DNA of 64,000 nucleotides from Microbispora rosea (GTDB lineage Bacteria > Actinomycetota > Actinomycetes > Streptosporangiales > Streptosporangiaceae): NCBI RefSeq assembly GCF_900156315.1, contig NZ_FTNI01000009.1, positions 124,001-188,000 of the forward strand, given 5' to 3'. Positions 8,767 through 17,731 of the stretch are shown piece by piece. Made by a program: the position numbers and the translations under genes. The first letter of the stretch is position 1, and the number at the start of each line of letters is the position of its first letter. The notes under the pieces were generated by a model, which saw only the letters and a program-made list of their open reading frames with translations, was not told the DNA's origin and ran no database searches.

Positions 8767-9801
8767 ATGCCCGCGACGGCCGAGTCCGTGGACACCCTCT
8801 GGTTCACCCGTTGTCCCGTCCCGACGGCCAGTGGGCTCGCCTACGCGCTCGGCCGGCTGGCCACGCGGTACGCGGACCTGGGCGTCGAGATCGGAATCCT
8901 CCAGGACGCGCCGCTGGAGATCGCCCGGCACCACTACGACCACGACCTCGTCGGCCTGATCCGCGAAGGGGGCAACGTGCCCGCCATCGCGGCACGGGCC
9001 GAGGGCGTCAGGACCCGCCTGGTCGGGCTCACCTGGATCGACGAGGGACAGTCGATCGTGGTCCGCCCCGACTCTCCGATCACCTCGCCGGCCGCCCTGC
9101 GGGGTGCGCGGATCGCCGTCCCCGGATGGGCCGCCACGAGGGACACCAGCCACGCGCGTGCCATGGCCCTGCACGGATTCAAGGGTGCGCTCGGACTCGC
9201 CGGGCTGACGCTCGACGACGTGGAGTTCGTCGAGGTGCCGCTCGACCCGGTCGTGCCTCCGGGCCGCGTCCGCGCCGAGCGCGCCGCGCCACGGTTCCGG
9301 GAGCTGGACGAGCTGGCGGCCGGACGGGTCGACGCGGTCTACGCCAAGGGCGCCGCGGCGCTGGAAGCCGCCCGCGTTCGCGATCTGGTGGTCGGCATCG
9401 ACCTGGACGCGGTGCCGTGGCGGCGGTCCAGGGTCAACAACGGAACCCCGCGGCCGATCACCGTGCACGAGGACCTGCTGCAGTCGCACCCCGAGCTGGT
9501 GGTCGAGTTCCTGGTCGAGACGCTGCGCGCGGCCGACTGGGCGGCGGGCGACCTGGACGGCGTACGCGAGGTGCTGGCGGCCGAGACCGGATCGGGCGCG
9601 GAGGGCGTGCTCCTCGCCTACCGGGAGGGATTCCACCGCACGCTCCACCCCACGCTGGACGAGGAGCGGGTGGACCTGCTGCGGATCCAGAAGGCGTTCC
9701 TGCTGCGCTACGGCTTCCTGAGCGCCGACTTCGACCTCGATTCCTGGATCGACCCCGAGCCGCTGCGGCTCGCGTACGAGCGGCTGGCCGCGCGGCACTG
9801 A
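8767..9801 (+). CDS. DszB-like sulfinate desulfinase / periplasmic-binding-fold protein
   Basis: The 344-residue protein resembles 2'-hydroxybiphenyl-2-sulfinate desulfinase (DszB), which releases sulfite by hydrolysing a C-S bond and shares a fold with sulfonate-binding proteins. The three catalytic positions of DszB are matched: Cys16 in TRCPVPTAS, His56 in ARHHYDHD and Arg66 in LIREGGNVP, with the same 10-residue His-Arg spacing. PDSPITSPAALRGARIAV matches the next conserved block. There is no signal peptide, which fits a cytoplasmic enzyme rather than a binding protein. It leads an operon with an ABC importer and an SsuD-type monooxygenase. The native substrate is unknown. Confidence 0.75.
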   Translation: MPATAESVDTLWFTRCPVPTASGLAYALGRLATRYADLGVEIGILQDAPLEIARHHYDHDLVGLIREGGNVPAIAARAEGVRTRLVGLTWIDEGQSIVVRPDSPITSPAALRGARIAVPGWAATRDTSHARAMALHGFKGALGLAGLTLDDVEFVEVPLDPVVPPGRVRAERAAPRFRELDELAAGRVDAVYAKGAAALEAARVRDLVVGIDLDAVPWRRSRVNNGTPRPITVHEDLLQSHPELVVEFLVETLRAADWAAGDLDGVREVLAAETGSGAEGVLLAYREGFHRTLHPTLDEERVDLLRIQKAFLLRYGFLSADFDLDSWIDPEPLRLAYERLAARH

Positions 9802-9918
9802 CTCCCGGCCGCCCGTCATCCCCGCGTCGTCCTTCTTCACCACGCCCGTCCGGGCCGGTAGCGGCGGTGAGCCGCGCGGTGCCCGCCGGCCCCCCTTGCC
9901 ATCTCGAAAGGCCATGAG

Positions 9919-11007
9919 TTGATCAGCACATCCCCCTCCGGCGGCCGTGGGTCCTCGGCCCGGCCCGCCGGTCGTGCACGCGTCCGCCGTCCGTCGTTCC
10001 TGACGGCGGTCGCCGCCGTCGGCACGCTGTTGTTGGTGGCCTCCTGCGGCACGTCGGCGGCGTCGTCGGAGACCGGGTCGGCCGCGCAGAGCGTGGACAC
10101 CGTCCGCGTGGGCGTCATCGCCGGCTCGCCCCCGGGTGTCTACTCCGCGATCGAGAAGGGGTTCTTCGACAAGCAGCGGATCAAGGTCGAGCTCGTGACG
10201 CTCAGCGGGGGCCCCGCGCTCGTCGCGGCCACCGAGGGCGGCTCCATCGACATCGCGTGGGCCGACATCTTCGCCTGGGCGGCCGCGATCGAGCAGGGCT
10301 TCAAGCTGACGATCATCAACCCGGCCAACGCGTTGAAGCCCGGGCAGCCGGTCAACGTCATCGTGACGAAGCCGGGCAGCGGCATCACCTCGGCGAAGGA
10401 CCTCGCGGGCAAGAAGCTCGGGGTGCCGGCGCAGGCGCTGACCACCGTACAGATCAAGAAGTGGCTCGCGGACCAGGGCCTCGACCCGAACGGCCCGAAG
10501 TACACCACCGTGCAGGACCGCACCACCTCCGGTGGCCTGGTGGCGCAGGGCACGCTCGACGCCGCGGCCACCAGCGGCGCGTACGTCACCGCGTGGGAGG
10601 CGCAGTACGGCCTCACGGTCGCCGGCACCTTCGACTCCGGCGTGCCCGAGGGCGCGGCGACGTCCGGCTACGGCGCGCTGCACACCTTCGCCGAGGCGCA
10701 CCCGGACCTGGTCCAGCGCTTCGTCCGGGCCGTGCGGCAGGGCGTGACCGCGTTCCAGTCGTCCACCCCACAGGAGCAGAACTCGCTGCTGGTGAAGTAC
10801 GGCGGCGCGGACGTCACGAAGCTGGAGGCCAAGTATCCCGGCGCGCTGGACAAGGCGTCGGCGGCGACCAGCGGCGAGCTGAGCGGCCCGTTCGACGTGG
10901 CCGCCGAGAACGCGTGGATCGAGACGGGCGCGCGGTTCGGCGCGCTGAAGAAGCCCTTCGACCTCACGCCCTATCTGTGGCCCACCGCCACGGCCGCCAA
11001 CCCCTGA
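9919..11007 (+). CDS. ABC substrate-binding lipoprotein, sulfonate (SsuA) type
   Basis: A 362-residue extracytoplasmic binding protein of the NMT1/SsuA superfamily. A basic N-terminus and hydrophobic stretch lead to a lipobox (LLVASCG, Cys43), so it should be lipid-anchored. The mature domain begins with VDTVRVGVIAGSPPG and GFFDKQRIKVELV, followed by the hinge motif SAKDLAGKKLGV typical of aliphatic sulfonate, taurine and nitrate binders. The only in-frame start that keeps the signal peptide is TTG at 9919, with AAAGG upstream. It captures the substrate for the ATPase and permease encoded next. Confidence 0.88.
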   Translation: MISTSPSGGRGSSARPAGRARVRRPSFLTAVAAVGTLLLVASCGTSAASSETGSAAQSVDTVRVGVIAGSPPGVYSAIEKGFFDKQRIKVELVTLSGGPALVAATEGGSIDIAWADIFAWAAAIEQGFKLTIINPANALKPGQPVNVIVTKPGSGITSAKDLAGKKLGVPAQALTTVQIKKWLADQGLDPNGPKYTTVQDRTTSGGLVAQGTLDAAATSGAYVTAWEAQYGLTVAGTFDSGVPEGAATSGYGALHTFAEAHPDLVQRFVRAVRQGVTAFQSSTPQEQNSLLVKYGGADVTKLEAKYPGALDKASAATSGELSGPFDVAAENAWIETGARFGALKKPFDLTPYLWPTATAANP

Positions 11008-11034
11008 TCATCCTCACGAACGCCGGGAGCCTCG

Positions 11035-11877
11035 ATGGCGACATCAGCCGCGCCCACCGCGGCCGGGACCGAGCACAGCGCGACCGGAAGCGCCGCGACC
11101 CTGCTGACGGCGGACGACGTCGCGAAGACCTACCGCACCCGCCGACGGGAGGTGACCGCCCTGCGCGGGCTGTCCCTGGACATCGGCGCCGGGGAGTTCG
11201 TCGCCCTCGTCGGGCGGTCCGGATGCGGCAAGTCCACGCTGCTGCGGCTGCTCAGCGGCCTCCTCCCCGCCACTGCGGGACAGATCCGGGTGGCCGGGCA
11301 ACCGATCGACGGGCCGCCGCGCCAGGCGCGCTGCGTCTTCCAGGACTACGCCCAGTCCCTGCTGCCGTGGAAGACGGTGGCGGGCAACGTCCGGTTCGGG
11401 CTGCGGCACGCGTACGAACCGGCCGAAGGCGGTCACGACGAGCTGGTGGCGCACTACCTCGGCCTGGTGGGCCTCGGCCACGCGGCCGACCGGTACCCGT
11501 GGGAGCTGTCCGGCGGCATGCAGCAGCGTGCGGCCATCGCCCGCGCGCTGGCCGCGCGACCACAACTGCTGTTCATGGACGAGGCGTTCAGCGGCGTGGA
11601 CGCCCTGAGCCGCGCCAAGCTGCAGGACGTCCTCCTGCATGCCTGGGCCGAGGAGGGGCTGACCGTGGTGTTCGTGACCCACGACATCGACGAGGCGGTC
11701 TACCTGGCCGACCGGGTCGTGGTGCTGCATCCCGAAGGGCGCGGGGTGCTGGCCGACGTACGGACCGGTCTGCCCCGCCCGCGCGGCCAGCTGACCACGC
11801 GGGAGTCGCCGGAGTTCCTGCACCACCGGCGTGAACTGCTGCACCTGGTCCTGGACGGAGAGGACTCCGGCGAATGA
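11035..11877 (+). CDS. ssuB: ABC transporter ATPase, SsuB type
   Basis: A 280-residue nucleotide-binding subunit. Walker A is GRSGCGKST, the Q-loop VFQDYAQSLLPWKTV, the signature LSGGMQQRAAIARAL, and Walker B LLFMDEAFSGVD, followed by the switch His in FVTHDIDEA. The PW in the Q-loop region is typical of nitrate/sulfonate/taurine importers. It overlaps the permease gene by four bases. The gene symbol reflects the family; the exact substrate is not proved. Confidence 0.88.
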   Translation: MATSAAPTAAGTEHSATGSAATLLTADDVAKTYRTRRREVTALRGLSLDIGAGEFVALVGRSGCGKSTLLRLLSGLLPATAGQIRVAGQPIDGPPRQARCVFQDYAQSLLPWKTVAGNVRFGLRHAYEPAEGGHDELVAHYLGLVGLGHAADRYPWELSGGMQQRAAIARALAARPQLLFMDEAFSGVDALSRAKLQDVLLHAWAEEGLTVVFVTHDIDEAVYLADRVVVLHPEGRGVLADVRTGLPRPRGQLTTRESPEFLHHRRELLHLVLDGEDSGE

Positions 11878-12749
11878 CCACCAACCCCACAGTGACGAGG
11901 ACCGCCGGCGCCATGCCGCTCCCCGCGACCCCCGATGCGATCCCCGGCACGGCGGGGGCGCCGAAGCGCCGCCCCTGGTTCCTGCGCGCGCTGCGCAGCA
12001 GGGCCTTCGGCTGGCTCGTGTTCGCCGCGGCCCTGGTCGCTTGGCAGCGATACGCCACGGCGAACCCCTCGCCCAGGTACGCCACCGTGACCGACGTCGC
12101 CGTCCAGTGGTGGGACCAGATCCTCGGCGGGCCGCTCCTGACGGCGACCCTGCAGACCCTGCGCACGATGCTGATCGGCTACGGCGTCGCCGCCGTGCTG
12201 GCCGTGGTGATCGGGGTACTCATGGCCCGCGTACGGCTCGTCTACGTGCTGCTCGAACCCCCGCTCGAACTGCTGCGGCCGATGCCGATCTCGGCGGTCA
12301 TCCCCCTGCTGATCCTCTACCTCGGCATCGACGACGCTATGAAGATCAGCGTGGTCGCGCTGGCGGCGTTCTTCCACATCCTGCTCAACGCCTACTCGGG
12401 CGCGGGCTCTACGCACCGCACGATGATGGACACCGCGCGTACCTTCGGGCTGACCTGGCGGCAGACGATGGCCGAGATCGTGATCCCGGCCGCCGCCCCC
12501 TCGATCTTCGTGGGGCTCCGCTCGGCGCTCGCCGCCTCACTGGTGATCTCGGTCGTCGTCGGCATGATCGCCGGCAACGACGGCCTCGGGCACCTCCTGA
12601 TGATCCAGCAGCAGAGTTTCCAGGTGACCGACCTCATCGTCGGCGCGGTCACCATCGCGATGCTCGGCTACGCCCTCAATTCCGCGTTCCTGTTCATCGA
12701 ACGACGGGTCCTGCACTGGCACTTCGGCGCGACCCGCACCCACGACTGA
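11874..12749 (+). CDS. ssuC: ABC transporter permease, SsuC type
   Basis: The 291-residue permease has about six membrane helices in a BPD_transp_1 domain. The EAA-like loop that docks on the ATPase reads TWRQTMAEIVIPAAAPSIF. The 45-residue Pro/Ala-rich N-terminus is cytoplasmic. Start overlaps the ATPase stop (ATGA). Together with the preceding two genes it makes a complete importer for a sulfonate-like anion. Confidence 0.88.
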   Translation: MTTNPTVTRTAGAMPLPATPDAIPGTAGAPKRRPWFLRALRSRAFGWLVFAAALVAWQRYATANPSPRYATVTDVAVQWWDQILGGPLLTATLQTLRTMLIGYGVAAVLAVVIGVLMARVRLVYVLLEPPLELLRPMPISAVIPLLILYLGIDDAMKISVVALAAFFHILLNAYSGAGSTHRTMMDTARTFGLTWRQTMAEIVIPAAAPSIFVGLRSALAASLVISVVVGMIAGNDGLGHLLMIQQQSFQVTDLIVGAVTIAMLGYALNSAFLFIERRVLHWHFGATRTHD

Positions 12750-12793
12750 CCCCCGTCATAAAACGTGCCCGACCCGCGACACGAAGGAAGACC

Positions 12794-13477
12794 ATGACCT
12801 CAACCCTGACCGCCCCCGTCCGCGAGGGCGAGTGGCTGAAGGCCGGTGAGCCTGCGCTGACCCCGGCCGACGCGGCCGTACGTGCCGAGCTCGTCCAGGC
12901 GGTGCGCGTGCTGCACCAACTGGGCGCGCTGCAGAATCCGTACTCGGCGAACGCGAGCGTCCGGCTGCCGGACTCCCCCGGCCACCTGCTGATCAACGCG
13001 AAGGGGCTGCCCGCCGACATCGGCGAGCAGGACTTCGGAGTGATCACCCTGGACGGCGACCTGGTCGCGGGCAAGCTCGGCCCCGGGGTGCGGCAGGTGC
13101 TCCAGATGCACATCCTCGCCTACACCCGTCCGGAGGTGAACGCCGTCATCCACACGCACTCGACGCACGCGACCGCGTTCGCCCTGGCCCATCGGCCGAT
13201 CCCGGCCAACTACGAGCCGCTGGTCAACCGCGGGCAGACCCGCGACATCCCCTGCGCGCCGTACCGCGCGCGCAACAACGGCGACCTCGGCGCGTCCATC
13301 GCCGGCCTGCTCGCCGAGCACCCCGACACCAAGGCCGTCCTGCTGGCCAACCACGGGCTGCTCGCCTTCGACGACAGCCCGATGAGCACCGCCCGCCTCG
13401 TCGCCACGATCGAGGAGACGGCCACCCTGGAGATCCACGCCGCCGCCCTGGGCGGATCGAAGCCGATCGCCCCCTGA
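12794..13477 (+). CDS. Class II aldolase/adducin-family protein
   Basis: A 227-residue enzyme of the zinc-dependent class II aldolase family (fuculose-phosphate aldolase, adducin head). The metal-binding histidines are visible in NAVIHTHSTHATAFA and in LLANHGLLAF, and the glycine-rich GLPADIGEQDFGVI block corresponds to the phosphate/substrate loop. The start ATG follows GAAGGAAGACC. Family members cleave or epimerise small hydroxy-aldehydes or decarboxylate keto acids. In this operon it may process the carbon skeleton left after desulfonation, which is inference from context. It is 44 bases beyond the permease gene. Confidence 0.82.
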   Translation: MTSTLTAPVREGEWLKAGEPALTPADAAVRAELVQAVRVLHQLGALQNPYSANASVRLPDSPGHLLINAKGLPADIGEQDFGVITLDGDLVAGKLGPGVRQVLQMHILAYTRPEVNAVIHTHSTHATAFALAHRPIPANYEPLVNRGQTRDIPCAPYRARNNGDLGASIAGLLAEHPDTKAVLLANHGLLAFDDSPMSTARLVATIEETATLEIHAAALGGSKPIAP

Positions 13478-13512
13478 GAACGACGACCATGTACGACCCA
13501 CGGAGCGCGCCG

Positions 13513-14709
13513 ATGACCGAGACCGACCTTCTCCCTCCGCTCCCGGAGCGCAGGCTGGAAATCCTCTGGTACCTGATCGCCAACGACGGCAGGTATCCGT
13601 GGGACCCGAGATGGAAGCGGCCGGTCGACTTCGAGTACGTCCAGGCATGGGCGAAGTCGATCGACGTCAACGGCTTCTACGGCGCGCTGCTCGCCACCCA
13701 GCCGACCGGCGGCATGGATCCCTGGATCACGGCGGCCTCGCTGGTGCCCACCACCCGCCGGATGAAGTTCGTGATCGCGGTGCACCCCTCGGTGTACACG
13801 CCGACGTCGCTGGTGAAGCTCGCGACGACGCTCGACCAGAACTCCGGCGGCCGGGTAATCCTGAACATCGTGAGCGGGCACATCGGGCTCGAGGCCGCCG
13901 GCGTGCACCTCAAGCACGAGGAGCGGTACGCGCACACCGACGAGTTCCTCACCGTCTACCGGGCGCTGATGCGCGGGGAACGCGTCGACTTCGACGGCAA
14001 GCACCTCAAGGTGCGGGGGGCGGAGGCCGCGTTCCTGTCGCTGCAGGATCCGTACCCGCCGTTGTGGTTCGGCGGCGCCTCACCGATCGCCCGCGACGTG
14101 GCGGCCAAGCACATCGACAACTACCTCACGTGGGGCGAGCCGCCCGCCGAGACCGCGGAGCTGATCGCGGACGTACGCGCCCGGGCCGCGAGGCACGGCC
14201 GCTCGATCCGTTTCGGGATCCGGCTGAACCTGATCGTCCGGGACACCGACGAGCAGGCCTGGGCGGCGGCGCAGGACATGCTCGACCACGTCGACGACAG
14301 CGTCGTCGCGCGGGTGCAGGCCGATTCGGCGAAGCAGGAGTCCGTGGGGCAGGCGCGGCAGCTCGCCTTCCACAAGGGCGTCAAGCCGCGCTTCGCCCAG
14401 GAGCTCGAGGTCTACCCGAACGTCTGGTCGGGCTTCGGCCTGATCCGCGGAGGTCCCGGCATCGCGCTGGTCGGCAGCCCCGAGTCGGTCGCCGCGCGCA
14501 TCCGCGAGTATCACGCCCTGGGGATCGACTCGTTCATCGTCTCGGGCAATCCGCTGCTGGAGGAGACATACCGGTTCGGCGAGCAGGTGATGCCGCTGCT
14601 GCCGGTGACGCACGACGACCCCGGCCCGCTGCGGCCTGCCGGCTACACCCGGCCGCGGGCCGCCGTGCCGTCGCCGGCCGGGGCCTCCTCGCTCGTCGCC
14701 GCCGGCTGA
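13513..14709 (+). CDS. ssuD: FMNH2-dependent alkanesulfonate monooxygenase, SsuD type
   Basis: A bacterial luciferase-like (LLM) flavin monooxygenase of about 398 residues. It contains EILWYLIANDGRYPW near the N-terminus, the sulfonate-binding region LLATQPTGGMDPWITAASLV, MKFVIAVHPSVYTPT, the NIVSGH turn and PPLWFGGASPIARD, all as in SsuD. Such enzymes convert sulfonates to aldehydes plus sulfite using reduced FMN. No flavin reductase is encoded in the operon, so it must be supplied elsewhere. The ATG at 13513 has GGAG at correct spacing; the ATG at 13489 has none. A Pro/Ala-rich tail of about 35 residues extends beyond the family core. Confidence 0.88.
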   Translation: MTETDLLPPLPERRLEILWYLIANDGRYPWDPRWKRPVDFEYVQAWAKSIDVNGFYGALLATQPTGGMDPWITAASLVPTTRRMKFVIAVHPSVYTPTSLVKLATTLDQNSGGRVILNIVSGHIGLEAAGVHLKHEERYAHTDEFLTVYRALMRGERVDFDGKHLKVRGAEAAFLSLQDPYPPLWFGGASPIARDVAAKHIDNYLTWGEPPAETAELIADVRARAARHGRSIRFGIRLNLIVRDTDEQAWAAAQDMLDHVDDSVVARVQADSAKQESVGQARQLAFHKGVKPRFAQELEVYPNVWSGFGLIRGGPGIALVGSPESVAARIREYHALGIDSFIVSGNPLLEETYRFGEQVMPLLPVTHDDPGPLRPAGYTRPRAAVPSPAGASSLVAAG

Positions 14710-14722
14710 CCCCGCGCGACAC

Positions 14723-14764
14723 GGTGACCTCGCCGGGCCACGGCCGTGCTCCGGCGAGGTCACC
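14723..14764 (+). terminator. Terminator of the organosulfur operon
   Basis: GGTGACCTCGCCGG (14723-14736) and its exact complement (14751-14764) form a 14-bp stem with a 14-base loop, starting 14 bases after the monooxygenase stop. No U-tract, as is usual in high-GC actinomycetes. Confidence 0.8.
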
Positions 14765-14912
14765 GGCCGGGGCCCGGCCGCCCCCGTCAGCCGCGACGGG
14801 AGCGACGCCCACCCATCGCCGGGTAGGGATCCGGACGCTCGTCCACCCACTCCTGAGCTCGGCGGCCCCGTAGGTTCACCGCGGGCGAAGCGAGCGGCGA
14901 TCGCCGTGGATC

Positions 14913-15236
14913 CTACGGTTTATGCCGCCGGAGCACAGTGAACGCGTGACGGTCCAGGACTGCTCTTGCGTCAGCCCTTCGCCGCGGGTCGGAATGGAGC
15001 AGGGCCATCAGAACAGCCGCGACGTATGTCAAGACGAGGCAGCACACGAATGCGCAGGTCAGCCAGGGAACAGCAGTAATCAGCGCAGCAAGAAACGCAG
15101 GCACGACAGGACCGCCTATCAGGAAACGGCACTTGTCGCTGAAATCTGTAATGTGTCGGTGGAGGACTCGTCTCACCGGCGCAAAGCAGATGTCAGCGCA
15201 AATCTCACGATCACACAGGTCCTTCGCCAGCGTCAA
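14913..15236 (-). CDS. Small membrane protein, hypothetical
   Basis: A 107-residue frame (TTG start) with a strongly hydrophobic middle: FLAALITAVPWLTCAFVCC and the following LVLTYVAAVLMALL form one or two membrane helices. It ends in a basic cytoplasmic tail, HSDPRRRADARAVLDRH, a pattern seen in many short actinomycete membrane proteins of unknown function. A GTG at 15176 would give 87 residues and may be the true start. The region is noticeably less GC-rich than average. No partner gene is evident. Confidence 0.5.
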   Translation of the reverse strand: MTLAKDLCDREICADICFAPVRRVLHRHITDFSDKCRFLIGGPVVPAFLAALITAVPWLTCAFVCCLVLTYVAAVLMALLHSDPRRRADARAVLDRHAFTVLRRHKP

Positions 15237-15322
15237 GCCGCCGCCACCAGATGCAGTGGCCCCGGAAAGCGCCGGGAATCCCGGAGTGACATAAGCCCCT
15301 TGGACTGGCCCGGTTCCCAGTC

Positions 15323-15502
15323 CTATGAATTCTGAGCCTTCAATGCCTCAAGCCGGTCGGTGGCGACGTTCGCGATCTTTCGTGCTTGCTCGCGGACTTC
15401 GCGATCGGCCGGGACGGGGCACGGGTGGCACAACCCCGCGCCCCGTCCTTCGTGCCGATCCTTATGCGTACGGCCGATGGTGGTCGCCTCGTACGAGACC
15501 TT
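15323..15502 (-). pseudogene. Possible C-terminal gene remnant
   Basis: Leftward from 15502, 59 codons without a start (beginning KVSYEATTIGRTHKDRHEGR, ending in an amphipathic REQARKIANVATDRLEAL) read like the tail of a real protein, cut off by the end of the esterase gene. I cannot name the family. It is listed as a decayed fragment with low confidence. Confidence 0.25.
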
Positions 15503-17731
15503 CTAGCGCTTGAACAGACGGGGCGCCAGGTCGATGAGGTTCTTCTGCCACACGTCCCAGCCGTGCGGTCCGGGGGTGATCCCGTCGAACTCGTAGTGGA
15601 TGCCGAGGTTGTTCAGGGTGGTGAGGGACCCCATGAACAATGGCTGGACGAAGTCGGTCTGGTCGCCGACGTACAGGCGCAACAGCTTGGTCCCGCTGTT
15701 GATCGCCGCCACGTCGACGCCGGCGCCGTCACCGAACCAGGCCGAGAACGCCGCGACATAGGCGAACTCACCAGGGTGCGCCTTGAGCACCCCCAGCGTC
15801 TGCACACCGCCCATCGAGAGGCCGGCGAGGGCCTGCTGCGACGGGTCGCTGGAGACGTTGTAGTGGGAGCGAGCCGCGGGAACGATGTTCTCCAGCAACT
15901 CCTTGTTGAAGTCGGGCACGTTGCCGTTGCCCATCACGACCACCATCGGCACCAGGTCGCCGTCCAGGAACTCGTGGTCGAGGATCTGCTTGGCGCGGCC
16001 CATCTCCACCCAGTCGGTGTAGCTCTGACCGCTGCCGTGCTGGAGATAGAAGACGGGGTACGGCTCCGCGCGGGTCGCATCGTAACCGGGCGGGGTCCAC
16101 ACCAGCGCGGTCCTGTCCTGGTTCGCCACGTTGCTGCGGTAGGTCAGGCTCTCGACCTTTCCGCCCTGACCGGCGGGAACATCCGAGAGCAGACGCGACC
16201 TCTCACCGGGAACGAGGAAGGTGCTCCAGGCCGGTTCGGAGGTCACCTTCGTCGGGTTCGACGCGTCCTTGACCGAGACCCGATCCACGATCAGCCGGTA
16301 GTAGTAGAACCACGGGTCCAGCGGACCCACGGTCGTCCGCCACCGGTCGCCCTCACGGGACATCGGAAGGCGCAGCCAGCTTCCGCCGGGAGCCACGTTG
16401 GCCCACACGGTTACGTGCTGCGCGTCCTTGAAGTCGGTCGTGGTCTCGAAGGTGACGAAGCCGTCCTCCGCCACGAACGGCGTCGGGGTCGTGCCGGCCG
16501 CCGGCGGGTGGAACTCGCCCTTCAACGGCCCGTGACCGGCGCTCGGACCGTGATCCGACACGGTGCGGAACAGCCTGGGCAGGAAATCGATCAGATTCTC
16601 CTGCCAGGCGTTCCAGTTCGCCCCGCCGTCAGGGTTGACGCCGTCGAACTCATACCTGACGCCGGCGCGGTCCAGCGCCTTGGTCAGGCGGTTGGTCGCG
16701 TTGTAGGCCGGGTCGGTCACGTTCCCGGTGTACAGACGCGCCAGCTTCACCTCACGGTTGATCGCCTTGGCGTCCACCCGGCCGACGCCGTCCTCCAAAA
16801 GACCGGAGAACGAGCCGGCGTAGGCGAACTGACCCGGGCTGGTCAACGCGGCACGCAGCGCCTGCGTCCCGCCCTCGCCCACCCCCGCGATCGCCTGATG
16901 CGCCGGGTCCCGCAGGACGTCGTACCTGTCCCCGACCGCCCTGCGCAGATCCTTCAGATCCTTGTCGCCGCCCGGCCCGTCACCATCGCTGATCACGACC
17001 ACCACCGCCTCCACCGAGCCCTGGATCGACAGATTGTCGAGGATCTGCTTGGCCCGGCCGAGGTCGAGCCAGTCGCCGGCGCTCCTGTCCGCGCCGGACT
17101 GCAAGTACAGCACCGGATACCCCTTGGGCCCCGGACCCTTCGGCCCCTGAGGTCCGGGTCCCTTGGGACCGGGTCCCTTGGCCTGGTAGCCCGGCGGCGT
17201 CCAGACCAGCGCCGACCGCTCCTTCTTCCTCACCTCATAGGTCAGGGTCTCGACCTTGCCGCCCTGCCCCTGAGGCGCGTCCGCCAGCAGGCGCGCCGAA
17301 TCACCCTGAACCAAGAAGGTGCTCCAGAGAGGCTTGGAGCCCACGCCGGCGGCGTTCGTCGGATCCTTGAAGCTCTTGGTGTCGTCACCGGTGACCTGGT
17401 AGTAGTACAGGCCCGGCTTGAGCGGACCGAGGGCCCCCGACCAGACGTCGCCCCGGCGGGTCAGACCGTACTCCGCCCAGGCGAAGGAGGGACCGAAGTT
17501 GCCCTCGATGACCACCTGTGACACCTGGCCCGCGTTGGCCTGGACGTAGGCGTCAGGGACATTGAACGACGCGTAGCCGTCCTCGGACACGTTCAGCCAC
17601 GGGGTGTCCGCTGCCGCCGGCAGCGGCGGCGCGAGCGACACCGCCGCCATCGCCATGACTCCGGCGGTGATCGCCGCCGAAAGCCGGCGCACGCCCGTGG
17701 GGCGCACGCTGCCGTCATTCCATAACGTCAT
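15503..17731 (-). CDS. Secreted tandem-domain esterase (enterochelin-esterase fold), first half inactive
   Basis: The 742-residue exported protein has an N-terminal signal peptide (hydrophobic 20-40, cleavage near AAADTPW) and two similar halves, each an immunoglobulin-like domain followed by a PF00756-type alpha/beta-hydrolase. The second half looks competent: nucleophile Ser639 in GLSMGG, Asp in YVGDQTD, His723 in GPHGWDVW, oxyanion strand FYLQHGSG. In the first half the same positions read GVGEGG (283-288), YTGNVTD, GANWNAW and LYLQSGAD, so Ser and His are lost. A Gly-Pro-Lys insert (185-204) resembling collagen repeats lies only in the first half. Likely an extracellular carbohydrate-ester or siderophore-type esterase; substrate unknown. 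Confidence 0.88.
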   Translation of the reverse strand: MTLWNDGSVRPTGVRRLSAAITAGVMAMAAVSLAPPLPAAADTPWLNVSEDGYASFNVPDAYVQANAGQVSQVVIEGNFGPSFAWAEYGLTRRGDVWSGALGPLKPGLYYYQVTGDDTKSFKDPTNAAGVGSKPLWSTFLVQGDSARLLADAPQGQGGKVETLTYEVRKKERSALVWTPPGYQAKGPGPKGPGPQGPKGPGPKGYPVLYLQSGADRSAGDWLDLGRAKQILDNLSIQGSVEAVVVVISDGDGPGGDKDLKDLRRAVGDRYDVLRDPAHQAIAGVGEGGTQALRAALTSPGQFAYAGSFSGLLEDGVGRVDAKAINREVKLARLYTGNVTDPAYNATNRLTKALDRAGVRYEFDGVNPDGGANWNAWQENLIDFLPRLFRTVSDHGPSAGHGPLKGEFHPPAAGTTPTPFVAEDGFVTFETTTDFKDAQHVTVWANVAPGGSWLRLPMSREGDRWRTTVGPLDPWFYYYRLIVDRVSVKDASNPTKVTSEPAWSTFLVPGERSRLLSDVPAGQGGKVESLTYRSNVANQDRTALVWTPPGYDATRAEPYPVFYLQHGSGQSYTDWVEMGRAKQILDHEFLDGDLVPMVVVMGNGNVPDFNKELLENIVPAARSHYNVSSDPSQQALAGLSMGGVQTLGVLKAHPGEFAYVAAFSAWFGDGAGVDVAAINSGTKLLRLYVGDQTDFVQPLFMGSLTTLNNLGIHYEFDGITPGPHGWDVWQKNLIDLAPRLFKR

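Noticed and set aside
15386..17521. 711-codon rightward open frame
   Set aside because: Its translation is His/Arg/Val-rich with no family pattern and lies wholly antisense to the clearly coding tandem esterase.
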